A DNA stretch of 64,000 bases from an uncultured Colwellia sp. Lineage in GTDB: Bacteria; Pseudomonadota; Gammaproteobacteria; Enterobacterales; Alteromonadaceae. The stretch spans positions 124,001 to 188,000 of the forward strand of contig CAJXQI010000009.1 in assembly GCA_913058395.1 (NCBI GenBank), given 5' to 3'. The translations under genes were made by a program, and so were the position numbers. How positions within the stretch are numbered: position 1 is the first letter of the stretch; every line of letters starts with the position of its first letter. The notes under the pieces were generated by a model. The model saw only the letters and a program-made list of their open reading frames with translations, did no database searches and had not been told where the DNA came from. Positions 27,569 to 37,503 of this stretch are shown here, one piece after another.

Positions 27569-29845
27569 TTAATGCCTAACATGAACAAAGTCTGCTAAAC
27601 CTAGTTGAATCAACTGTTCGTGCATATATCTGTGCACCTTACTGGCATTGGTCAAAGTTAATACTTTTGCCAATATAGCTTCTAGCAAACTAAATTCAAC
27701 ATGGCGTATCACCCACTTCACTTTAGCCAAGCTATGTGCACTCATGCTCAAATTTTTGTACCCCATCGCCATCAGCAATAAAGCCCCTGTTGGTTCATTT
27801 GCCAACTCACCACAAATGCTTAATGGTATATTTCGTGTTGTACTTTTCTGAGCAATATAATTCAACGCCCGCAAAACCGCAGGATGATAAAAGTCATATA
27901 AATTCGCAACGCGAGTATTATTACGATCAACCGCTAATAAATACTGGGTAAGATCATTACTGCCAACCGAGAAAAAGTCGACTTTATCGGCTAAGTCTTC
28001 TAATTGAAAAATGATACTAGGAACTTCCACCATAACGCCAATCTTCGGTTTTACTAATTTGTTGGTGTCAGTAATTGATAGTTCTGTTCGTAATTCAAAG
28101 TATGCTTGATTAATCAGCCTTATTGCGTCATCAACCTCACTAATACTAGAAATCATTGGCAGCATAATAGCTAAATTATCAAGGCCAATATTTGCCTTTA
28201 TCATCGCTCGTATTTGTACTAAAAATATTTCTGGGTGATCAAGTGTGATCCGAATTCCACGCCAACCTAAAAATGGGTTAGCTTCGGTAATAGGGAAATA
28301 AGGTAATGACTTGTCACCACCAACATCCAAAGTCCGCATAGTGACAGGTTGATTTGGAAACGACTCAAGCACTTGCCGATATAGTGCGGTTTGCTCTAAT
28401 TCAGAAGGAAAGCAACTGCGATTCATAAAAGGGATTTCAGTGCGATAAAGACCAACACCTTCAGCACCAACATTATGCGAGAATTCAAAACCTGATGATA
28501 AGCCACTGTTGACTAATAAACTCACTTGATGTCCATCAAGTGTCGATGCCGGTAAATGCGCTACTTTATTGACCTGTGCTTGTAACTCTGTTTCTGCCAA
28601 TAAAATATGCTGATATTCATTAACTAAAGCGTCATTTGGCGTAACATGTAATTGACATGAGTAACCGTCTAATATGACTTCTTTTCGATGTAATTGACGA
28701 ATGGCTAGGTATTCTATGCCCATAATGGCAGGGATATTTAGCGCCTTGGCCAAAATGGCGGCATGAGAATTATTTGAGCCACTTAATGAAACTATACCCA
28801 GTAAACCTTGATGTTGATAATCTGCAATCATAGATGCAGTGACATCTTCAGCCACTAGCACAAATTTTTCTGGTAGTTTTTGCTCATGTATTTTTAAGTT
28901 TTGAAGGTTCTCTAATAAGCGATTACCTAGATCCTTAATATCAGAAGCTCGTTCGCGTATATAATCATCATCTAGTGCTTCAAATTTAATGACATAACCA
29001 TCTACAATAAGTTTTAAAGCACTTTCAGCATTCCAGCCTTGCTGAATTTTATTCAATACTTCGCTTTTAAAATTGTCACTTTCAAGCAGTTGTTTATAAA
29101 CTTCAAAAATATCTAAACTACTATCAGAGGTTATTGCTTTTAACTTTTTGCCCATTGCGGTGAAATCAACCAATGTGCTTTGCACTGCTTCGTTAAACCG
29201 AATTAGTTGTTGGTCAGTATTTTCTTCTTTTGCGACCGCAATAGTTGATAGATCAGCCGTTGGGTGAACAACCACCATTTCACCAATAGCAACACCGGGC
29301 GCCCCGCCAATACCTTTATGAGTTTTAACGACACTTTGACTATTATCATATATGCCCATCAAGCCTTGTGCTTCGATACTCGCCATGGCAGCGGCTAATT
29401 GAGCAGATAAGGTAACAAGAAACGCTTCTTCATTTTCAGTGAAAAATCGTGCTTGTTCTTGTTGCACAGTCAATATGCCGAGCACTTTACGTTGATGAAT
29501 AATCGGGGTGCCTAGAAAAGCTTTATATTTGTCTTCTTCGACTTCTGGCGCATGAATAAAGTCAGGATGTTGTTGAGCATTGGCAATATTTATTGGTTCT
29601 TCACGTTGACCGACTAAGCCTACTAAGCCCTCAGTAAAGCCAATACTTGTACGGCCAAAAGCATCTTCAGCTAAGCCATCTGATGCCATCAGCAGAAAAT
29701 GTTGCTTGTTATGATCAGCGAAGTAAACAGAGCAACACTGAGAAGACAAGGCCTTTTTAACTTGCGCCACTAAACGTAACAGAGCGGGATCAAGCTCTGC
29801 TGCTTGGCTAAATTCGAGCACAATTCGACGTAGAGTAGTAAGCAT
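27569..29845 (-). CDS. ptsP: Phosphoenolpyruvate-protein phosphotransferase PtsP (EI-Ntr)
   Basis: A 758-residue first enzyme of the nitrogen PTS. An N-terminal GAF domain (about residues 1-165) is followed by the EI N-terminal domain, the phospho-His in GSNNSHAAILAKAL (near residue 360), and a PEP-binding C-terminal barrel with GLYRTEIPFM, RTLDVGGDKSLPYF and FSVGSNDLTQYLLAVDR. It takes phosphate from PEP and passes it to NPr; in many gammaproteobacteria this controls PtsN, potassium uptake and nitrogen responses. Length and start (MLTTLRRIV) match E. coli PtsP. It is preceded by rppH as in E. coli. Confidence 0.96.
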   Translation of the reverse strand: MLTTLRRIVLEFSQAAELDPALLRLVAQVKKALSSQCCSVYFADHNKQHFLLMASDGLAEDAFGRTSIGFTEGLVGLVGQREEPINIANAQQHPDFIHAPEVEEDKYKAFLGTPIIHQRKVLGILTVQQEQARFFTENEEAFLVTLSAQLAAAMASIEAQGLMGIYDNSQSVVKTHKGIGGAPGVAIGEMVVVHPTADLSTIAVAKEENTDQQLIRFNEAVQSTLVDFTAMGKKLKAITSDSSLDIFEVYKQLLESDNFKSEVLNKIQQGWNAESALKLIVDGYVIKFEALDDDYIRERASDIKDLGNRLLENLQNLKIHEQKLPEKFVLVAEDVTASMIADYQHQGLLGIVSLSGSNNSHAAILAKALNIPAIMGIEYLAIRQLHRKEVILDGYSCQLHVTPNDALVNEYQHILLAETELQAQVNKVAHLPASTLDGHQVSLLVNSGLSSGFEFSHNVGAEGVGLYRTEIPFMNRSCFPSELEQTALYRQVLESFPNQPVTMRTLDVGGDKSLPYFPITEANPFLGWRGIRITLDHPEIFLVQIRAMIKANIGLDNLAIMLPMISSISEVDDAIRLINQAYFELRTELSITDTNKLVKPKIGVMVEVPSIIFQLEDLADKVDFFSVGSNDLTQYLLAVDRNNTRVANLYDFYHPAVLRALNYIAQKSTTRNIPLSICGELANEPTGALLLMAMGYKNLSMSAHSLAKVKWVIRHVEFSLLEAILAKVLTLTNASKVHRYMHEQLIQLGLADFVHVRH

Positions 29846-30014
29846 TATAATCCCTATAATTAAACTTTTTTGTAATTAAGCTATGTGTAAATTCAACGCA
29901 AAATAGATTTATAGCAGTTTAACGTTAAATAAAAATTACGGAGTAAAAAGCTAACGCTATCTGTTATGCCATCCATGTTCATTACAGAGCGACTAATTTT
30001 AAAGCTTTAAAACT

Positions 30015-30040
30015 AAATAGCTCACCGAAGTGAGCTATTT
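30015..30040 (-). terminator. Probable terminator after rppH
   Basis: AAATAGCTCAC / GTGAGCTATTT with a 4-nt CGAA loop (TTCG on the minus strand) and T-rich sequence beyond it on that strand, 35 bp past the rppH stop. Some transcripts probably end here before ptsP. Confidence 0.75.
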
Positions 30041-30074
30041 ACATTACATAATAATAATCTAAGGTGAACATGGT

Positions 30075-30581
30075 TTAAGCTCGGCGTCGACGACGTTCAG
30101 GACGATAGCTAGGCATTGCTGCTATGGCAAATTCTTTCATCACTTTACGATATACTTCACGCTTAAACGAAACTACTTGTCTTACCGGATACCAGTACGA
30201 AACCCATCGCCAATCATCAAACTCAGGATGATCTGAATGTAATAAATCAACCGCTGATTCTGGTGCTGTTAATTTCAGTAAAAACCATTTCTGCTTTTGA
30301 CCGATACAAACGGGTAAACTTTCGTGCCTAATTAACCTTTTTGGTAGTTTATATCTTAACCAGTGTTTAGTCGTTGCTACAATTTTAACATGTTCAGGTT
30401 TTAAACCGACTTCTTCATTTAATTCCCGGTACATGGTTTGCTCTGCAGACTCACCCTCGTCAACACCACCTTGTGGATATTGCCAAGAATGCTGACCAAA
30501 ACGTCTTGCCCAAAATACTTGTCCCCTGTCATTGATTATTACTATGCCGACGTTGGCTCGATAGCCTTCGGCATCTATCAA
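30075..30581 (-). CDS. rppH: RNA pyrophosphohydrolase
   Basis: Nudix hydrolase of 168 residues that removes pyrophosphate from 5' triphosphate mRNA ends and so triggers RNase E decay. I place the start at a TTG (30579-30581): AGGAG lies 5 nt upstream and the resulting [15 protein letters not shown] matches E. coli RppH (MIDDDGYR...). Upstream in-frame ATGs would add up to 17 residues not found in the family. The Nudix box is [20 protein letters not shown] (partial quote); [14 protein letters not shown] and the C-terminal [14 protein letters not shown] are also characteristic. The tail ends in an Arg-rich RPERRRRRA. Confidence 0.95.
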   Translation of the reverse strand: MIDAEGYRANVGIVIINDRGQVFWARRFGQHSWQYPQGGVDEGESAEQTMYRELNEEVGLKPEHVKIVATTKHWLRYKLPKRLIRHESLPVCIGQKQKWFLLKLTAPESAVDLLHSDHPEFDDWRWVSYWYPVRQVVSFKREVYRKVMKEFAIAAMPSYRPERRRRRA

Positions 30582-30733
30582 AGGAACTCCTGACAGCATT
30601 AATAATGTCATTGATTCTTCCATACTCTGCACCTTGGAGCAATTAAATATTAGAAGAAATAATTGTTTTTATTAAACAGCACATTGGCATTCACTAAGGA
30701 ATATATTTTGCAGATAAGTTTTAGCTGTAAAAA

Positions 30734-31471
30734 ATGCGCTTGCCCACCATGACAAAATTACACGATAATGGCGTTAATATTATTTTAGAAGACATCACAT
30801 TGAATAGCATTCCGAAAGACGAAGCTGAATTACTTAATCGCGCACAAAACCTAGCCGGCATGACCTTAGGTGAAATAGCCGCATCACTTAATATCAGAGT
30901 GCCAAAAGATTTAAAACGTGAAAAAGGTTGGGTAGGACTATTACTTGAACAAATGCTTGGTGCCAGCGCGGGTTCACGCCCAGAGCCTGACTTTCCACAT
31001 TTAGGAATAGAGCTAAAATCGCTGCCAATAAATTATCAAGGTAAGCCATTAGAAACCACTTTTGTTTGCGTTGCTCCCCTAACAGGTTTAGTTGGCGCAC
31101 AATGGCAGACTAGTCATATTCGCAATAAAATGGCACGAGTTTTATGGGTGCCAGTTATATCCGAACGTGAAATTCCGATAGCCGAACGCATAGTTGGTAC
31201 ACCATTCATTTGGTCACCATCACCTGAAGAGGAACAACTTTTAGCGCTAGATTGGCAAGAGTTAACCGATATGATTGTGCTAGGTAATGTTGAGAATATT
31301 CACGGTAAGCATGGCCAAGTGCTTCAATTACGCCCTAAAGCGGCCAATAGCCAAGCAAAAACACAAGCATTTAATCGCCATGGTCAGCCGTTTTTAACGT
31401 TACCACGAGGCTTCTATTTAAAAATCAGTTTCACCCAAGCACTTTTGAATAAATACCTAAGAGTGGATTAG
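30734..31471 (+). CDS. mutH: DNA mismatch repair endonuclease MutH
   Basis: A 245-residue MutH, the methyl-directed nicking endonuclease that cuts the unmethylated strand at hemimethylated GATC sites after MutS/MutL activation. The catalytic triad is visible in [11 protein letters not shown] as D86, E93 and K95 of this frame. [17 protein letters not shown] and [11 protein letters not shown] are further landmarks. It is divergent from rppH, as in E. coli. Two starts are possible (30734, or ATG 30749 giving MTKLHDNG); neither has a strong ribosome-binding site. Its presence implies Dam methylation in this organism. Confidence 0.95.
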   Translation: MRLPTMTKLHDNGVNIILEDITLNSIPKDEAELLNRAQNLAGMTLGEIAASLNIRVPKDLKREKGWVGLLLEQMLGASAGSRPEPDFPHLGIELKSLPINYQGKPLETTFVCVAPLTGLVGAQWQTSHIRNKMARVLWVPVISEREIPIAERIVGTPFIWSPSPEEEQLLALDWQELTDMIVLGNVENIHGKHGQVLQLRPKAANSQAKTQAFNRHGQPFLTLPRGFYLKISFTQALLNKYLRVD

Positions 31472-31588
31472 AATTGCTTTACTTCATATATCTGCCACAG
31501 CTATATATTTTGATAAAAGCATGGCTTAAGCCGAGTAATCGCGCTATAAATAAGCAATAGACATAAAACTAGGCACTGTTAATATTTA

Positions 31589-33025
31589 ATGAAGTTTGGA
31601 AATAAGTTCGATCGCTATATAGTTATTATATTTTTCGTCACAATCATTACGGTTATTTTGACGTCATACCTCACATTTAAAGAAATTATCAACAGTCACA
31701 ATAAACAACAACATTCTGCAATTACGCCATTATTTTCTTTAATAACAAGTGAAATATTACGGCCATTGAATGTTGCTAATTTCATGGCCAATAACCAACT
31801 CATTATCGATTATGCAAATAGCGACAAAATCGACAAAAAATACCTAGTCACATATCTCGAAAAAATATCCCAATCATATAATATGCTAGCCTTTATTGCT
31901 TTAGCTAAACATGACTTAATGATTGATTCTAATGCTAAAGAAACTATGTTGAGCAGTAAAGATGCTGAATGGTTCCACCGCCTAAAAGATCTTCCTGGCG
32001 ATCAATTTACCGACATTGGTAATGCCGAAGATCCTCATTTGTATTTTGATAACAGAATTTTAAATAATGATGGCGAGTTTTTAGGCTTTACCGGTATTGG
32101 CATCGACTTAAATTATTTTGCCACTAAGTTTGCCGAATACAGTCAACGCTTTGGCTTTGAACTCTACTTTGTCGACCAAAATAACGTCATAACATTGTCT
32201 TCTGATAAAATAATGAAAACAGAAGGTCATCATCGAAAAGATGCCATCACTAGGCTCAATGACTTACCTTGGTATCAATCACTGACTCAAAATAATACCG
32301 TTGATACACGTTTATCATCAGAGGTTATGTATAACACTGAAGAGGGCTTATTGATTTCACAAATGCCGATTCAGGAACTAAATTGGCGAATGTTTATTGT
32401 TTCTCCGCCCGCTTCTGATCAAAATGAATATTGGAAAATTTTTGTTAGCCGCTTTGTTATTTTCTTTCTGATTATTTTTATTTTTTTCATCCTATTACTA
32501 AGAATTTTGCATTACTTCAAATCACGTTTAGTACAAGATTCAGAAACAGATTTTTTAACCCAATTACCAAATCGTAGCCATATTCATTGGCGTTTCGACG
32601 ATATTGTACAAAAGAATACCACTCTATCGGTTGTTTTGGCTGATATCGATAATTTCAAGCAAATTAACGATACCTATGGTCATTTAGTGGGCGATGATGT
32701 ACTGCGGATAATCTCTGATCAACTATCACAAACCTTACGCCAAATTGATGTTATTGGTCGTTGGGGCGGTGAAGAGTTTGTTATGCTATTACCTGATACA
32801 ACCGCAAGCCAAGCTCATGTGATTATTGAGCGAATAAGAGAAAAAATTGCAAACATATCATTTCCAATATCAACCACCAGCGGCTCATTTAGTATCACGG
32901 TAAGCTTTGGTATATGTGAATTACCATTGCAAAACAAAACATTAAAAGACTATATATCATGTGCTGATAAAGCCCTTTATAAAGCAAAACACAATGGTAG
33001 AAACCAGAGTGTAATATTTAATTAG
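31589..33025 (+). CDS. Membrane diguanylate cyclase with periplasmic sensor
   Basis: 478 residues: helix 1 (about 10-30), a Cache-like periplasmic domain (about 35-285, with YFDNRILNNDGEFLGFTGIG), helix 2 (about 288-312), then a GGDEF domain (about 320-478). The active site is RWGGEEF (GGEEF at 393-397) and DIDNFKQINDTYGHLVGDD binds metal. The inhibitory I-site RxxD is present as RQID (384-387), exactly five residues before the active site, so product inhibition is expected. It should make c-di-GMP in response to an unknown external ligand. No EAL domain or partner gene lies nearby. Confidence 0.92.
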   Translation: MKFGNKFDRYIVIIFFVTIITVILTSYLTFKEIINSHNKQQHSAITPLFSLITSEILRPLNVANFMANNQLIIDYANSDKIDKKYLVTYLEKISQSYNMLAFIALAKHDLMIDSNAKETMLSSKDAEWFHRLKDLPGDQFTDIGNAEDPHLYFDNRILNNDGEFLGFTGIGIDLNYFATKFAEYSQRFGFELYFVDQNNVITLSSDKIMKTEGHHRKDAITRLNDLPWYQSLTQNNTVDTRLSSEVMYNTEEGLLISQMPIQELNWRMFIVSPPASDQNEYWKIFVSRFVIFFLIIFIFFILLLRILHYFKSRLVQDSETDFLTQLPNRSHIHWRFDDIVQKNTTLSVVLADIDNFKQINDTYGHLVGDDVLRIISDQLSQTLRQIDVIGRWGGEEFVMLLPDTTASQAHVIIERIREKIANISFPISTTSGSFSITVSFGICELPLQNKTLKDYISCADKALYKAKHNGRNQSVIFN

Positions 33026-33089
33026 TGCAGTTTATTGAGATGAATATCGCAATACTTAGCAATACTAAATCAGCAATTAACTTTATGTG

Positions 33090-33980
33090 CTAAAGATTTT
33101 TGATAGTAACTTTCTGGCTGATACTAACACTCGCTTGACTAGCAATCGTTTGCCAATCAGTGTTAGCGGCTTCCAAGCAAACAAATTCATTCTCACTACC
33201 TTGGTGCATATCTGCCATCGATTCTGTCGCTTGTCCTGGGTTCCACATCACCCATTTTTGGCAGTTAATACTGCTAACATTAATTTCTCTTTGCCAACCA
33301 TTGTCAATAATCGTTTGATTTTGGTTATCATGATAAATACGATCAATTGGACCAACACAGTCATTTAGGTTTGCCAAAGTCCCCTTTTCACCGCTAAGTT
33401 TATCGTCAAACTTAATGCTTTCCAGTAATGGAATATTGCTTTCTTCTGGTGAACTAATACAAAAATAGCTGTGCAGCGCGCCAGTATACTCTACCGGTTG
33501 CTCAGATAGATTAGTCATGGTTAGTGTTTGTTCGAATTGCTCTGAAAACACTAACTTTTGCGATAATTTAAATGTTGCTGGCCAGTGCTTTGAAAAGTGC
33601 TTACCACTTAATGATAAAGTAATAATCACTTGTGACTGAGATATTTCGATATCATCAAGATGCCACTGACTTTGTCGAGCAAAACCATGGTTACTCACCT
33701 GTTCAATATTACCTTCAACTGCTTTAACTTCACCGCCAAACCATGGCCAGCATATTGGAATACCACCACGAATAGCTGCTGTGGTTGAATATTTACTATC
33801 CTTACTCAGCCAGAATACCGGTTGTTGGCCTTTAGGTTGCCAAGTTAATACCTGACCACCGTATAAGCTCACCGAACCTTTACCTTTGTTATGTATGAAG
33901 CGTAATGCTTTAATTTCGTCGCTAAGAGCAAATAATTCAATCGTGCCAAATTCATTTTTCAGTAATATTTCCGATGACAT
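33090..33980 (-). CDS. D-hexose-6-phosphate mutarotase (YeaD family)
   Basis: An aldose-1-epimerase-like beta-sandwich protein, 296 residues from the ATG at 33978-33980, which has AGG 7 nt upstream. A longer in-frame extension to 34055 looks untranslated. Recognisable parts are VSLYGGQVLTWQP, GGIPICWPWFG, NHGFARQSQWHL with the catalytic His region, YTGALHSYFCIS and the Glu-containing FVCLEAAN. The family speeds anomer exchange of glucose-6-phosphate and related sugars. It is convergent with the diguanylate cyclase (64-bp gap without a clear terminator). Confidence 0.9.
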   Translation of the reverse strand: MSSEILLKNEFGTIELFALSDEIKALRFIHNKGKGSVSLYGGQVLTWQPKGQQPVFWLSKDSKYSTTAAIRGGIPICWPWFGGEVKAVEGNIEQVSNHGFARQSQWHLDDIEISQSQVIITLSLSGKHFSKHWPATFKLSQKLVFSEQFEQTLTMTNLSEQPVEYTGALHSYFCISSPEESNIPLLESIKFDDKLSGEKGTLANLNDCVGPIDRIYHDNQNQTIIDNGWQREINVSSINCQKWVMWNPGQATESMADMHQGSENEFVCLEAANTDWQTIASQASVSISQKVTIKNL

Positions 33981-34134
33981 ACTTTGCCTATAAAGTAGAT
34001 AACATATAACGTTGTCGCTGAGTTTAAAATATAGCGTTAATGGATGAAAGTACAAAAGCTTACTTAAGCACTTTCATAGTAGAAGGTGTATTAGCATCTT
34101 ACGGGCTAATAAGAACAGCCTATAAGTAATAAAT

Positions 34135-34162
34135 AAAAAAACCACGACAAGCGTGGTTTTTA
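34135..34162 (-). terminator. Terminator downstream of the amidohydrolase pair
   Basis: CCACG / CGTGG stem extended by A/T pairs (AAAAACCACG-ACAAG-CGTGGTTTTT), flanked by A-run and T-run, 50 bp past the stop at 34212. On the minus strand it ends the amidohydrolase transcript. Confidence 0.85.
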
Positions 34163-34211
34163 AATTATGTTATGCCAACAAACTAAATTACTGGCTATTA
34201 GGCACTAAGTT

Positions 34212-35471
34212 TTACTTCAAATAAGACTTAGGCATATTGCTTTGTTTCATATAACGATCACGTAATTTATCTTGACGGCTTTGCGTCGAAACCTCTTTAC
34301 CGCCAATCCAGATTTTGGCAACGTGAGAGCTTAGTTCAAATGGGTCTGCACTCCACAAAACTAAATCAGCTGTTTTACCGACGGCAATTCTACCGCTATC
34401 AACGTTAAAGGCATCAGCAACATTAGCCGTTACTGCAGCAAGTGCAGCATCACGAGACAAACCATTCGCTACGGCATTGCCAGCATGAAAGCGCAGTTGG
34501 TAAAGGTTATGAGTATCACCATCAACCGTCAATGCTACATTAACACCTGCTGAAGTTAATTTAGCAGCATTTTCTAATGAGGCATGTAGCGAATCAAAAC
34601 TACCCGGTAAATTATCTAATGCAGCCATCACAACAGGTACTTTCGCTTGTGCAATTTTATCAGCAATTAATACTGAATCAGCGGCACCTACAAAAACTAA
34701 GTCTAATGAAAAGGTTTCTTTAAGCTTTAATAATGCTAAAAGGTCAGTTGCACGGTCAGCATAAGCAACCAGTGCTTTATCACCAGCTAACAAAGCATTA
34801 ATTACCTTATCTTCACGACTTGGCTCTTTAGCTTCTTTTTTATCTTTTGCGTCTTTAGCTTTCTTTTTCGCTTTAGCTAACTTCTTTGTCGCATCTTCAA
34901 ACTTAACTTGTAGTTTTTGTAAGTCTAAGGCACGAGAACCTTTACTTTTTGCGCCCAAATCAATAATAACTGCATTATTACTAACGCGAACACTATCAAA
35001 TTCACCCGATAAATCAGCAACAAAAGTTTGTCCTTTAAACATACTTTCACCACCACGTGGCACGACTACGTTACTGGTAATTCCGCCCTTACGGCTATAA
35101 GGAATAACCGTTGAGCGTGGATTAAATGCTAAACTGGCATCAAAAGTAATATCAGCCTTTTTATCGCCAGCATCACGGCTTCTAGATACAGCGCCCACTT
35201 CTACTAAACCTAGTTGATTCATTGAGCCAATAAAGCCGGGGGTTAATATTTTACCTTCCGCATCAATAACAGTATCTGCTGTCACTGATTCAGGATTTAT
35301 CGCTGTTACTTTACCGTCTTCAATAATTACAGTGGCATTGTTCAAAACACCTTGTTCAGTCACGGTATGCACCGTTGCGTTAGTAATCGCAATGCTCTGT
35401 GCAAAACTTGCTGTTGAGCTTGCTAGCGCCAAAGCAATTAGCGATGATTTAAATAATTTTAAATGCTTCAT
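34212..35471 (-). CDS. Exported amidohydrolase-like protein lacking metal ligands
   Basis: 419 residues from the ATG at 35469-35471, chosen because AAGG lies 8 nt upstream; a GTG three codons earlier is less likely. A signal peptide ends SFAQ. The amidohydrolase frame is recognisable (ITNATVHTVTEQG, VIDAEGKILTPGFIG and C-terminal GRIAVGKTADLVLWSADPFEL). However, the HxH metal motif that should follow TPGFID is replaced by GSMNQLG, and I find no equivalent of the later His/Asp ligands. A Lys/Ala-rich segment lies at about residues 200-225. It is probably catalytically inert and may partner the intact enzyme encoded immediately upstream (10-bp gap). Confidence 0.85.
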   Translation of the reverse strand: MKHLKLFKSSLIALALASSTASFAQSIAITNATVHTVTEQGVLNNATVIIEDGKVTAINPESVTADTVIDAEGKILTPGFIGSMNQLGLVEVGAVSRSRDAGDKKADITFDASLAFNPRSTVIPYSRKGGITSNVVVPRGGESMFKGQTFVADLSGEFDSVRVSNNAVIIDLGAKSKGSRALDLQKLQVKFEDATKKLAKAKKKAKDAKDKKEAKEPSREDKVINALLAGDKALVAYADRATDLLALLKLKETFSLDLVFVGAADSVLIADKIAQAKVPVVMAALDNLPGSFDSLHASLENAAKLTSAGVNVALTVDGDTHNLYQLRFHAGNAVANGLSRDAALAAVTANVADAFNVDSGRIAVGKTADLVLWSADPFELSSHVAKIWIGGKEVSTQSRQDKLRDRYMKQSNMPKSYLK

Positions 35472-35481
35472 TTTCTTCACC

Positions 35482-36864
35482 TTATCTCTGACCTAACAGG
35501 AAATCGCTTTTCGCTTGGTATTTTTCATCATGGCGATCATATACTTTTGCGCCATCAACAAATACTTGCTCTGCTTGTGCATAAACACTAAATGGATTTT
35601 GATTCCAAATAACCACGTCAGCATTTTTACCTTTTTGTAAACTACCGGTTTTTTCCGCTAAACCTAATGATTTTGCAGCATTTTGTGTGATCCAAGTAAT
35701 TGCTAATTCAGGTTTGATTTCAAAACCATTTTCATTAGCACGGTACATCACTTTACCGGCTTCTTGATTCAAACGCTGAATCGTATTAGCAGAATCAGAA
35801 TGTACAATCGCACAAGAGTTTTTCACCGCATCAACAATGGCAACATTCTCATGCACCATGTCATAAGCTTCCATTTTAAAGCCCCACCAATCTGGCCACA
35901 TAGCAGCACAGTTACCGTTTTCCGCTAACGTATCAGCAATTTTGTATGCTTCTATACCGTGATGAAAGGTACCTGAGTGATAATTAAACTCTTTACCTAA
36001 ATCAATCATCATCGCCATTTCTTCGGCTTTATAACAATGATTGTGGATCAATATTTCACCGTCAAGCACACCTTTTAAAGTATCAAGTTCAATATCACGA
36101 ACTGGAGCTTCAGGGTTTTTACCAGCCGCATAATCTGCATCATACTTTTCCCAAGCACGTTTATATTCTGTCGCTTCTGCCCATGCCATACGATAGCCGG
36201 CCATATTGCCCATACGAGTTGATGGTAAAACTTTACGACCGCCATAAACACGTTTTGGATTTTCACCACAAGCCATTTTTAAACCATAAGGAGCTGCAGG
36301 AAACTTCATTCCTTGCATGGTTTGGCTTGGCACATTGCGCAGTGTTACACCACGACCACCAAAGAGATTTGCCGAACCAGGTAGTATTTGCAAGGTTGTA
36401 ATACCACCAGCTCGCGCCGCTTCAAAACCAGGATCTTGTGGCCAAACACTATGTTCTGCCCACACTTCAGAGGTATTTGGAGAAGACATTTCATTGCCAT
36501 CAGAATGAGACTCAACCGATGGGCTTGGGTAGACACCTAAATGCGAATGCACATCGATAATCCCCGGCGTTATCCACTTACCTTGTGCATCAATTTCAAC
36601 AGCATCAACCGCCGATAGCGCGCTTCCAATTTGGCTAATTTTACCATCAACCATTAATACATCAGCATTATCAATACGCTCGCCTGTTCCGGTTAATACC
36701 GTGGCATTTTTAATTAAGGTGTTTTGTTTAGGTAATGCTTGGTAGGTACTTGGGTAAGGATTTTTATTGATCAGTACTTTTGCGTCTTGTTGTTCGCTTT
36801 GCAAACAGCCAGTTAAAGACACAGAAAGGGCTGCCATCACTAATGATGGGAGAAACTTTTGCAT
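35482..36864 (-). CDS. Exported lipoprotein amidohydrolase (metal-dependent)
   Basis: 460 residues from the ATG at 36862-36864, preceded by AGGAA at 8 nt; this also puts a clean lipoprotein signal with lipobox LTGC at the N-terminus. It is a urease-superfamily hydrolase with the metal motif HSHLG after TPGIIDV, later His ligands in ILIHNHCY and YHSGTFHHGIEAYKIAD, and the catalytic Asp in IVHSDSANT. C-terminal GSLQKGKNADVVIWNQNPF is typical of imidazolonepropionase/dipeptidase-like members. Substrate unknown; a cyclic amide or small peptide in the periplasm is likely. It is cotranscribed with the degenerate paralogue downstream. Confidence 0.87.
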   Translation of the reverse strand: MQKFLPSLVMAALSVSLTGCLQSEQQDAKVLINKNPYPSTYQALPKQNTLIKNATVLTGTGERIDNADVLMVDGKISQIGSALSAVDAVEIDAQGKWITPGIIDVHSHLGVYPSPSVESHSDGNEMSSPNTSEVWAEHSVWPQDPGFEAARAGGITTLQILPGSANLFGGRGVTLRNVPSQTMQGMKFPAAPYGLKMACGENPKRVYGGRKVLPSTRMGNMAGYRMAWAEATEYKRAWEKYDADYAAGKNPEAPVRDIELDTLKGVLDGEILIHNHCYKAEEMAMMIDLGKEFNYHSGTFHHGIEAYKIADTLAENGNCAAMWPDWWGFKMEAYDMVHENVAIVDAVKNSCAIVHSDSANTIQRLNQEAGKVMYRANENGFEIKPELAITWITQNAAKSLGLAEKTGSLQKGKNADVVIWNQNPFSVYAQAEQVFVDGAKVYDRHDEKYQAKSDFLLGQR

Positions 36865-37101
36865 AAGAATATTCCTGTTTTGCTGCATACCTTGCAGAAA
36901 AACATCTCGTTATTCAGACAAAGTGGTAATGAGCTTATTATTATCAGTGTGCGTCATTGTATTAAGGCTAGTCGCATTAACACAATATTAGCATCATACA
37001 ATATGATGAAATGTTAACAACAACAAGTCTGCTATTAACTACGGGCGTTGAATTGCGTTGAATAGACAATTATCTGCGGTAAATGGAGGGGGAATTAAAG
37101 G

Positions 37102-37407
37102 CTAAAGTTCGAAATCACCAAAATCAAAATCGCCGCTGTTGCTGATTTTAGCTTTAGCTGGTGGATCAAGTAATGAAGGTTGTTTTTCTACGACTTCAAC
37201 TTCTGCAACTTTTATTTTTGCAGGGGCTGACTTTCGTTTCTTGCGTTGTTGACAGCGTTTAATGACTTTTTGACGTTCATCAGAATTAAACGAGACCCAA
37301 TTTAAACGTTCTTCACGGGTTCGAAAACAGCCCGAGCATTGACCTTTGTCATCTGACTGACAAATACCAATACATGGACTAGGAACGTCAAAAAATTCTA
37401 ATTGCAT
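37102..37407 (-). CDS. DUF1289 family small Cys-rich protein
   Basis: A 101-residue protein whose N-terminal half is the DUF1289 domain: PSPCIGICQSDDKGQCSGC (first part) followed by FRTREERLNWVSFNSDERQK. Its four cysteines could bind a metal or iron-sulfur centre. The C-terminal half is Lys/Val/Glu-rich and ends with an acidic FDFGDFEL tail. The family's function is unknown. It stands alone, with SulP upstream on the same strand and the amidohydrolase operon downstream after a 200-bp gap. Confidence 0.88.
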   Translation of the reverse strand: MQLEFFDVPSPCIGICQSDDKGQCSGCFRTREERLNWVSFNSDERQKVIKRCQQRKKRKSAPAKIKVAEVEVVEKQPSLLDPPAKAKISNSGDFDFGDFEL

Positions 37408-37503
37408 CTAATTATTATCAACCAATTTCTGCAAAATATCTTCCCGATATGACCAATACTCAATAAATAATGTAATCATATCGGGATATACGCTTAAGCT
37501 AGG

